Positions 31,738-40,092 of a DNA stretch of 40,092 nucleotides are shown in pieces. The notes beneath the pieces are model-generated. The model saw only the letters and a list, made by a program, of their open reading frames with translations. It had not been told where the DNA came from and made no database searches. Source of the stretch: Haplomitrium mnioides (taxonomy: Eukaryota > Marchantiophyta > Haplomitriopsida > Calobryales); NCBI GenBank assembly GCA_049999725.1, contig JBNGIS010016330.1:15752-55843 (forward strand), written 5' to 3'. How positions within the stretch are numbered: the first letter of the stretch is position 1; each line of letters begins with the position of its first letter. The position numbers and the translations under genes were made by a program.

Positions 31738-32163
31738 GTGGATCTAGGTGGTTGTTCTCTTTCCCTAATAGGAGTATGAGAGGGTTTAAATGAAGCAACA
31801 GCTTTATCTTGCATAGGAACATCTCACAAATGAGTTGATGGAGTTTTTACACCTAGATACCTATATCTTGTTGATTATTTGTAACATTCTTATACTACAA
31901 TCAAGGGGGAGTGTTAAGATATAAGGTATAGTGTTAAGATATAGGTTATATTAGATTAGTTAATAAGAACACTAATTTGCTTTCTCTATAAAGACATATG
32001 GTTATAACCATATGTTAATGATGTGAGAGTAGTGGAGATATGCTTGGAAGAAGATCTACGAGCTAATGAGTGCATGCTATGAGATGAATGATTGATTGTA
32101 TAACCATTCTTCTTCTTTTAACAAGAGAAAAAAAGTTTCGGGTATCTATTTTTCTAATATTCA
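31738..32163 (+). mobile_element. Ty1/copia 3' UTR end, polypurine tract and 3' LTR
   Basis: Resumes the copia 3' UTR. The polypurine tract AAGGGGGAG (31903-31911) is followed at once by TGTTAAGATATAAGG, the LTR start at 31912; the first 15 or so bases are repeated 18 bp later. A TATA box (CTCTATAAAG) lies near 31985. The LTR end is put at TTCA (32163), giving about 252 bp, but no partner LTR or duplicate is visible. The distance from the copia stop to the tract, without the transposon, is about 220 bp, which is normal for copia. Confidence 0.7.
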
Positions 32164-32536
32164 TGATTGGTAGTTTGGTTTTGTAAAATTGTAGCAAAGA
32201 CAACAAAAGTTGTGGGCTAAGGATGTTGAAGTGACAGAAAATTTGTGAATCAAAGATAAAAGCCAACACAATGAAAGAATTTGGAATTTGCAATTTTATG
32301 AGTTGTTGAGCGATTGATCGTGAATGTGGAAGAGCCTGTTGCATGGCAATGCACTATCATTGGCCGTTGTGAGCTACATCATAACATAAAGAGGCATTGT
32401 GAGAAAGCCAATACATTTCTTCATGATTGTGTTTTGTGATTCTTAACAATTTGTGCTAAGCCGATCTTTTTGGAGTGTTGTTGAAATTGAGGGATTTGAA
32501 AAGATGCCTTGCTGAAAATCTCAGGCATATAGGGGA
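32164..32536. other. Unassigned sequence between copia LTR and Ty3 remnant
   Basis: No convincing coding pattern on either strand and no repeat recognised. Possibly the region between integrase and the post-pol ORF of the element to the right. Confidence 0.4.
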
Positions 32537-34540
32537 GTGGAGAGCTCCAACAATGAAAGATCATTAGAAGTTCCAATAATTAGGAAGAAGGGAAAAGTAG
32601 TGAGGAAGATAAGTGATCTGCTACCTATCAAAACAAGCCAAATGGTGAAGAGATTTCATAACCTTGGGAAGATGACTAACATGAGACGGTTATGGAAATT
32701 TGCAAGAAGGAAATGGGATTATGACAGATCAAAACTCTTGAAAGATCTAGGTTTGAGCAAAATTCAAATGAAGTAGAATGCTATGGTGGTCTAGATGAGA
32801 GGTAAGCCTATTCAAATCAATGAAGCCATCATTCAGCTGCATGACTTACCAAAAGAAGAGTATCTTGAGAAGAAAGTGAAGCTAAAGGAAGTGCAGAAGT
32901 ACCTGTAAGTTCCATTCACGCACAATGGGTGGAAAGTCACAAATATTGTTAACTCACTAATGTTGGAGCTTGTACAAGTCTTGGCAACAATCTTACATTG
33001 ATGTAAGAGGTAGTACAGTACAAAGCAAGCCTTGTGGATATCAACAAATGCATAGAGAGGATATACAAAGGGGTTCAAAACTTACATTTTCCATTTATTA
33101 ATGAAACATATGGAGAAGGTCGGTTCTCATAACTTGAGCATTTGGGATGGTCCATTTTTCCTAAATGTTGCTGAGTATGAACAAATTTGCATTGAGGAAG
33201 AGAAGGTAGTGTTGGAAAAGGAGATGGATGATCTATCTATTGAGACCATCATCAATACAGAGTGAGTGGCAAGAAAGAAAGGTAGAATTGTCTAGGCAAT
33301 GCTAAATACCAGTCCTTTGACAGAGCAGGAGGTGGAAAGCTGAAAGCAAAAAGAAGGTAGGTATTTTATTGAATAAAAGAGAACTATAATGATTGCATTA
33401 CAAAAGTGGATTGGGTGCCAATCATAAGTGGGGCACTGATTGTGCTAGCTACCAAACCAATGATCATCGAGCAAAAAGAATAGGATATCTACTTAGAGGA
33501 GATCATCTCAAAGGTCACTGAGCAAAAAGCTATGGCACAAGCATGATTGATGAGGCGTGAAATTCAAGAAGAGCATATGAATGAGATGCTTCTAGAAGAG
33601 AAGAGTGCAATTTTGGGAGTAGGGCAACCTAATGCTCGAAGAAACAATATGATTCGATAGCTGAAGAAGCCATTCGCAAAGAAGCAAGTGACGAAAGTTT
33701 GCCATCTTCTGAAGACACAAAAACGACAAGTGATGTGAATACAATTACTACCTAGCAACAAATGTTTTATGAAACAAATTGACAAGTGAGGATGTGAGCA
33801 AGAAGTATGGAGAAAACTCAGGTTTCTCTAAGCAAATACATTAAGAAATTGGAAGCTGAAGTTGGAGTAAGAAGGAAGGAAAAGAGAAATTTTCTAGAGG
33901 AGATGAAGGGGTTGTCAGCGATGAGGGTAAGATTGGAGGCTTTCAAGAAGGAGAAATTCCAATTGGAAGCAACCTTAAGTGAAGAATGAATAAAGAAGAA
34001 AATTGTTGATTGAGCCTTGATCGAAAAAACAAAGCAACTTTGTGTTTTTTTTTATCACAAAGTGAGGAAATCCATAATGAATTTATAAGTGCTGGTGGAG
34101 AGCCAGAATAAGGTGATGGATCATATAGATACCTAGAATATGAAGATCAATAAGCTAGAGAAGTTACTAAGGCAATTAATTGGAGGCTAAAAGGGCTTAG
34201 GTCTTGTGGATGAAGTTGTTGAAGTGGCAAAGTGATTTTGTGCAAAAAGAACTTTTTGAAGATCTATTGAAGGTAGCATGTGAGGCTATAGCTCGTTAGA
34301 AAATTTGGGCAAGGGTAAGAGAACTCAAAGAGAAGATCTTGATCCGGATCAAAGTCAACCTCCAAAGGTTGACTGCTAATGTGTCAACAACAAATAGTGA
34401 AGCAAAGCATACAAGAGAAGAGTTGATGGCATTTTAAGAAGTCAAGAAGAGTATTGCACTTTTGGAGCCTGAATGTTTGGAATTTGGATCATAGGTTGAT
34501 CTTGTATTGCTAGTGACTAAGGTGGAAATTCATAAGAGTT
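32537..34540 (+). pseudogene. Diverged relative of the Ty3 post-integrase ORF
   Basis: Starts MESSNNERSLEVPIIRKKGK. The translation, with many stops, follows the globular domain of the ORF at 1-2066 in order: MRRLWKFARRKWDYDRSKLL against the RLWNFVGRIWDHN block; VPFTHNGWKVTNIVNSLMLE against PNPSVTNDGCKIEAIIDPLL; LVQVLATIL against FVQVFGTIL; RGYTKGFKTYIFHLL against RGHTKGMAQFIYGRL. Further on (33807-33989) a Lys/Glu-rich stretch LSKYIKKLEAEVGVRRKEKR looks like a coiled coil, as in the other copies. It is on the opposite strand and far more diverged than the pair at 1-10926, so it comes from a different, older element. No gag or pol is visible beside it. Function unknown. Confidence 0.6.
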
Positions 34541-36060
34541 GTCGAAGGTAGGAGGTGGATATATGGACGAATATATTTGTTACGAGTGGCCAATCAGATG
34601 TATATAGTAAATAGAAACTCAAAGATCTATTTGGAATCAACATGTCTTTTTGTGATTGATGTTTTATTATGCATAAGGTTCTTTAATGCCTACAGTTGAA
34701 GCTTGCTTCTTCAAGTAAATGAATTCCTTTGAAATACATTACTTCATTCATTATCACAAAACATGTTTACAGATTTATCATAGTTATAAGTTTGAAGTTT
34801 GTAAAGTCCATCAAGGTGGCCTGAATCCATTTTGTGATGGAAGACGTTCTAGTGAAGTTGAATGATTGAGATGTTTCATGAGAGTGATGCATGTTTAGGA
34901 TTTGTGGAAGGGGAGAGTAGCCTAAGAGCAAAGTTAATCAAGGTTGAGATGTGCTTCGATTGATAGTAGAGCGTACCTAGTTGGTTGGTGAAAGCATGAG
35001 CCTTAATAAATATATATATGAAGGTTAGGCAAAGTGAGAGGAGAACTAATCTTGCAAGTTGATGGACATGCAAGGTTGGGCTTTGGCCGACGGGCTGAAG
35101 GAAGTTTCATCAAGGCAATCGCTCAAGGTGTTCATCTTAATTCAGAATTCCAAAATTGTACCCAAAGCTTGTTTGAGAAGGAGGGGATGTAAAGATGTGA
35201 TTTGGGTCTTCGAAGAGGATTTTGTGATTTGGAAGTCGGCATACAAGAGGCAAATGCATAGATCAAAAGCTTAGAAATATTGTTGCTTAAACAAGGAATG
35301 ATTGGGTGATAGTACGTTAGTCATTTGAGAAGGGAAAAAAATGAAGGAGGGATCAGCCTTTGGAAGGTAGGGTGGTTGGCCGGCTAATCCCATGTTCTTA
35401 GTCTTTAGTGAATCATTTCTTGGTCTTCAGAAATCAGTTGTTCTATGAGATGATTAGATTTGTGAATGAGTTAATTCATTGAAAAGCAACTTATTGCAAG
35501 AGTGCAATCAAGTCATGAGGAAGACTTGTGTGAAGCGTTGATGTTGAGAAGAGTTGTTGTTCATGATTCAAAATTCATGAGAAAGGAGTTGTCATTGTAG
35601 TATTGTAGTCAGGGCGTGAAAGTTTGTAATTCGTGATGGAGAAGTCCACACATTGTGGTTTCATGGTTAATATATTGGAGCATAGTTGTAATAGTGAGAA
35701 GCATAAGTTGGCTCTCTACCCGTGGTTGGTTTTAGTTTCAATAGTGTTGGGCATTGTATTTCCAATTCCGATTTGTGTTTGTGATTTGTAGTTCACAAGA
35801 CAATCAACAAAAAGGAGAAAAGCAAAAAATTTAGTTTATTAGGAAAATAGAGAGCCAATTTGAGAAGAGGCTTGAGCGTATGACAACATTGAGTAAGTTT
35901 TGTTGCTAAATAGACCTTTGACCTATGATTTCTCTTCCTCCCCGAGTAAAAGAACTTCAAAAGAGTGATGAATTGTGTATTTTGAGATTTCTTCATTGCT
36001 ATAGTAGTAGTAACAAGCCACTAGAACAAGCTGTTGGTTTTGCCGTTTTCCTACAATAAG
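34541..36060. other. Noncoding stretch, possible LTR of the diverged element
   Basis: No coding pattern. It follows the coiled-coil end of the post-pol ORF, where a 3' LTR is expected, and contains a strong TATA-like run (AATAAATATATATATG near 35004). I cannot define ends. Confidence 0.3.
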
Positions 36061-36279
36061 TCTATATCAATCTTTATACTGAGTTTCTGCCACTTTTTGA
36101 AAATAACCAAATAATCAAGGAATGAAAAAACACAGTGAATATTACATACAACTGACGTCGCTCCAACAAAGTTGTTTGGTCAATGCTCTCTAGTTCTTAC
36201 TAATGAGCTAGTTTGCACCTATGAGAGAAAACTTTGAGTAACATGATTACCTTTAACCTCATAGAGACATGGGTTTGCC

Positions 36280-36588
36280 TCATGTTTTTTCTTCTATGTT
36301 TACAAATGGAAAACCACACATAAATAAATTTAGAGAATAGCTTGCAAATAGTATCCATAGTCTTGGTAGGTAAGTACATACAACCACATAGACGGGATAC
36401 TTCAAAAGGATTAAATCATACAAGTGAAAAGCACAAACATGTCTTTTTGATGTTGCCAAACCCCCTCCTTTGCAAAAAATTGACATGTTTTGAACCCGTG
36501 ATCTTTTTAATTTTGTACTCTTATTGACCACCGCTAAACTTGTGAAATCTTCTACTAACTTTTCCCACTTTGTTGGATCTAAATGCAT
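36280..36588 (-). pseudogene. Protein fragment, possibly from a CACTA-type element
   Basis: A 102-codon frame starting MHLDPTKWEKLVEDFTSL and continuing VVNKSTKLKRSRVQN. The W..LV..F.S....NKS....R pattern faintly resembles the C-terminal region of plant En/Spm (CACTA) proteins, where N-K-x-x-R precedes a glycine-containing stretch; here KGGG follows. The second half is hydrophobic (YPVYVVVCTYLPRLWILFAS) and probably intronic. Weak; the similarity is from memory and nothing else of a CACTA element is visible nearby. Confidence 0.25.
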
Positions 36589-37824
36589 TGATCTAAGCTT
36601 GCCTTGATCACACTTGGAGATCTTCTACCAAAATCTATGCATCTTGTGGCACTTTTATTCAAGGAAATTGCAAAAATGACTAGCGAAAAATTCATACAAA
36701 ATTCACCATCTACATACTCTAAATTAGTTGCCATCATAGCCCAAATTGTGGGCAACACAAAAAGTTATTGTTTGCTTTATGCAAGCTCTCATATATCAAA
36801 TAGCTTAACACATTGGCTTTAAGTTCTTCCAACCAATATCGCTTGTTGGGATGAGCATCACTAATATCATTATAAAAAATCTACAAGGAGAAAAGACAAG
36901 TGCAATCTCAATTCCACTCCAAGTATAGACAAGCTCTTAAGACACAAAGAATGAGAGGTAGTTGATAATGAAATTGACTTGGTCATAATGCCTTGAGATT
37001 GACGTTCTTTACAAGTAGCACCAAATAACATTTTGGCTTGTTGTCATCATTTGTGTTGCTCTAATGGGTTTGCAATTACTACCTCTACATGACAACATAG
37101 AAACTATTCACATTCAATACTGAATTTAACTATTGAAGTAAGCATAAACTACCATGTCACTTATCTTGTCAACAACAATATCAATAATTATAGAGCATGG
37201 AATGGACTGCAAACTGTTTTTTTTTTCCTTATAGTCACGTTACACACACCTCTATTTGTTGTAGTGTCAAATGACCAAGTTATAACAAAAATGATAATTG
37301 TAATGAGTAGAGTATATGTAAGAGGTATTAAAAAAATGGTCTTCATATGTTCTACTTTTGTAAGTAGATGAGAGAAGAAGCATGGACATGGTACTCATGT
37401 TCATATAGTATGCCATTGGTTGGGTCTTTCCAACAATGACTAATCTTGATGTATATAGAGGAAGCAGAATGATAAATTGCACTTGCTTTGCTTTTTGCAA
37501 TTGCTTCACAAAATTAATACACACATTGCTCAAAAAATAGCAACAAGTACAACCACAACAAGTGAGTAGTGTAGCTTAAATTGCAACCCATGCACTTACA
37601 TGTGCTGATTTGTTTTTGGCTTTGAGCCATAACTATAACCATCAGATGAACTATAGTCATATGAAGAGTAGTTATAAGTCTACCCTACTATATTGTTGTG
37701 CAGAAGTTGAAATAGCCTTGGGTGTCTTTTCAATGGCACACTCCTACTAGTCTTTGTGATTGAGCTTTTGGTCTTGATTTTTCGGAGCGGTTCTCAAATG
37801 ACATTGCTACAAAACTAACACCAA
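36589..37824. other. AT-rich sequence without recognised features
   Basis: Only short frames, none with a pattern I can support. It may hold introns of a minus-strand element gene spanning 36280-38440. Confidence 0.4.
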
Positions 37825-38440
37825 TCAAGCTGAACAATCGAAGATGTTATAATAAACAACAAACAATAGCAATATAGAGCCTACTATATAGTAAAAAACA
37901 TTGCAATATGAAATGCAACATACCTGCCATCCAATGAATTGATGCCCAAGTATCTTTTCTAGCATTCTCTTGTTCTGTGCTATGTTGTAATTCCTTAGCC
38001 ACTCATATGCACCAAATATTCTAGGGTCTTTTTTCTCTAAAGACTCTCTTGGATGCATCCACAAACTACAATCATGCACTTTGCTTTAGTATCATCTTTC
38101 TAGATAACCCAATCCCATACATCTCAACTTGCTTGCAAATACCTTTAGACCTCTTTGAAGTTCCAACATGTGGAGAGACACCATTTACTATAGATTGGAT
38201 ATCAGCTCTATAGGATTTCGCTAGATCCATATGGAATCTCATATTTTTTCAAAGTTTTTTTGTGCAAATAAACTTCCATATAATCACCTAAAACCCTTGT
38301 AGACCTAAAGTCTTTGTGAAACATTGTTCTCCATGAAATCCCTATCTCACTGGGATGACAAAACACTTGTTCTACTTGCTTTGGAAGAATATAGTCCATC
38401 TTCTTTGAGAAACTCAATTCCTTCAAGAAATCGACCTACC
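37825..38440 (-). pseudogene. Unrecognised minus-strand protein fragment
   Basis: The upper part reads from about 38440: MKELSFSKKMDYILPKQVEQ, IGISWRTMFHKDFRS, GDYMEVYLHKKTLKKYEIPY, then ADIQSIVNGVSPHVG, with ordinary globular composition. After a break near 38080 it resumes with MHPRESLEKKDPRIFGAYEW and NKRMLEKILGHQF, ending at a plausible donor (CAGGTATGTTGC, minus strand, near 37920). The balanced composition suggests a real former coding region rather than chance. I do not recognise the family. Confidence 0.4.
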
Positions 38441-38525
38441 ACAGACCAGATTCTAAATATCTTATATTGGCTAAAGAATTAGATGAACAAGATGGATATG
38501 CTCATCTACTATTGAAAAACACTAC

Positions 38526-39371
38526 TGTCGCGACCCTGTTTGGAGTACTCCAAATCAAACCACGTTGATTATGTATCGAACCCACAGGGAGTAAGGCATT
38601 TATGTGTTGTCTTTATGATTTTCTGCAACTTTCAGTTTTTAGAGGAGAACTGAACCCAAAAACTTCCCAGACCAGTTCTTCCTAGACCTGGTCTAGATTG
38701 CTTTACCTTTCCTTTCCCACTTAGCTTCTACAACAACCAACAAGCCTCTGTCTGCTACTCGTTGTTACTTACTAACTCTAGAATCTAATGCAGGATTCTT
38801 AGAACAACCAAATTATTCTATCACATGCAACTGCCAACAACCTTTAAGTTCAAGAAAAAGAATGCCTTCACACCTAGATTAGCATATGAAATCTAATTAC
38901 AGCCTCCACTTTTCCTTCACACTCTTAGACTAATCCACCAAGCAATTCAGAAATCAAAGGAACAAAAAAAATGTTATAAGGAATACACCCAGGTACTCCC
39001 TTGGCATGTCCTTCCCAACACTCGTTTTGCTTTATCCCATGTTGATCACTGCAGAGCTTGCTTATTCTTCATCTGCAATCTCATTCCAACTCTTATCACA
39101 TCACATGCCTTCAAATGCATTTGCCACTAGCACTTAAAAATGGAGGGCTCTTCAAGAGAAAAATAGAAACTTTATAAAATGAAGAGAATAATAAAGATAC
39201 ACATTGTATTCATCCCCAAGGAAGTAAGGCCAGCATACTGGACTTATGCCTCCTCACAACTAACCCTGTCTAACAACTAAACTAGCAAACTAACTATGGT
39301 AATCTAACTACTGCTAGTAATAAAAAACCAACTTCTCTAACAACTACTAACACCAACTTATCTAATCACAT
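38526..39371. other. Noncoding, retrotransposon LTR- or leader-like
   Basis: Starts TGTCGCGACCCTG and contains ATCGAACCCACAGGGAGT, a phrase I associate with LTR or leader regions of plant retrotransposons (from memory). No coding pattern, no PBS found. It leads directly into the minisatellite. Confidence 0.3.
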
Positions 39372-40092
39372 ATTTCTAATTGCATTATTCTATCTAACAT
39401 ACTATAGTAATGTTTATTCACCACCCGCTCTCGAAAACACGTGCCTCCTCTGTTTCTTGACATTTCTAATTGCACTATTCTATAAAACATACTATAGGTA
39501 ATGTTTATTCACCACCCGCTCTCAAAACAACGTGCCTCCTCTGTTTCTTGACATTTCTAATTGCACTACTCTATCCAACATACTATAAGTAATGTTTATT
39601 CACCACCCGCTCTTGAAAACGCGTGCCTCCTCTGTTTCTTGACATTTCTAATTGCACTATTCTATCTAACATACTAGAGGTAATGTTTATTCACCACCCG
39701 CTCTTGAAAACACGTGCCTCCTCTGTTTCTTGATATTTCTAATTGCACTATTCTATCTAACATATTATAGGTAATGTTCATTCACCACCCGTCTCGAAAA
39801 CACGTGAATCCTCTGTTTCTTGACATTTCTAATTGCACTATTCTATCTAAAATACTATAGGTAATGTTTCTTCACCACCCGCTCTCGAAAACACGTGCCT
39901 CCTCTGTTTCTTGACAGATCTAATTGCACTATTCTATCTACCATACCATAGGTAATGTTTACTCACCACCCGCTCTCGAAAACACGTGCCTCCTCTGTTT
40001 CTTGACATTTCTAATTGCACTATTCTGTCTAACATACTATAGGTAATGTTCATTCACCACCCGCTCTCGAAAACACGTGCCTCCTCTGTTTC
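39372..40092. repeat. 91-bp minisatellite, about eight units, runs off the window
   Basis: CCACCCG starts at 39421, 39512, 39603, 39694, 39785, 39875, 39966 and 40057: spacing 91 with a single 90. Units begin ATTTCTAATTGCACTATTC and contain CTCTCGAAAACACGTGCC with a CACGTG core. Units differ by a few substitutions and single-base deletions. The array continues beyond the window. Confidence 0.96.

Noticed and set aside
32063-32344. 93-codon minus-strand frame next to the copia LTR
   Set aside because: It runs across the presumed LTR end and shows no domain pattern.

Overview
This is repeat-rich nuclear DNA of a land plant, most likely one with a large genome. The evidence is plant-type Ty3/gypsy and Ty1/copia retrotransposon proteins, a tRNA-Asp-type primer binding site, an L1-like LINE tail, spliceosomal GT-AG introns with TATA boxes, and AT-rich minisatellites. 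I cannot name the species. I see no intact host gene, tRNA or rRNA. Almost everything is a mobile element, mostly inactivated by stops and frameshifts. A 100-N assembly gap lies at 14770-14869.

Layout. (1) 1-9116, minus strand: a Ty3/gypsy element. Read right to left it has a 5' LTR (about 8129-9116), PBS (8101-8118), gag with four CCHC zinc knuckles, protease, RT, RNase H, integrase (stop at 2303), then a long unrecognised ORF downstream of pol that runs off the left edge. (2) 9117-10926: the 3' part of a second, truncated copy, sharing the same LTR. (3) 10927-32163, plus strand: the 3' end of one Ty1/copia element (RNase H, 3' UTR, polypurine tract, LTR), split into three pieces by two insertions. 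(4) 10980-21464 and 21954-31733: two copies of a large DNA transposon of about 10 kb, with matching terminal inverted repeats (AACAACYGCTACTTTGAACC...) and apparent 4-bp target duplications (TATG and TTTT). (5) 32537-34540: a decayed relative of the post-pol ORF of (1), on the plus strand. (6) 34541-39371: poorly resolved repeats, including weak minus-strand protein fragments. (7) 39372 to the end: a 91-bp minisatellite carrying a CACGTG box.

The two large DNA transposons are the most interesting part. Each carries two divergently transcribed genes separated by a ~460-bp spacer with a TATA box facing each way. The minus-strand gene encodes a protein resembling the family I know as DUF7869 (hallmarks such as LDNPTRENKN and FLMVGHTHDQINQ), a reasonable transposase candidate. 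The plus-strand gene encodes a ParB/sulfiredoxin-like region followed by a beta-class (N4-cytosine/N6-adenine type) DNA amino-methyltransferase. Introns and flanks of both genes are full of palindromes of the form AGTCCATGCGCGCATGGACT or ATCCTATGCGCGCATAGGAT, which could be binding or methylation sites for the ParB-methyltransferase protein. That link is inference. Copy 1 has lost the methyltransferase motif I exon and copy 2 has lost the DUF7869 core, so each preserves what the other lacks. Neither is intact.
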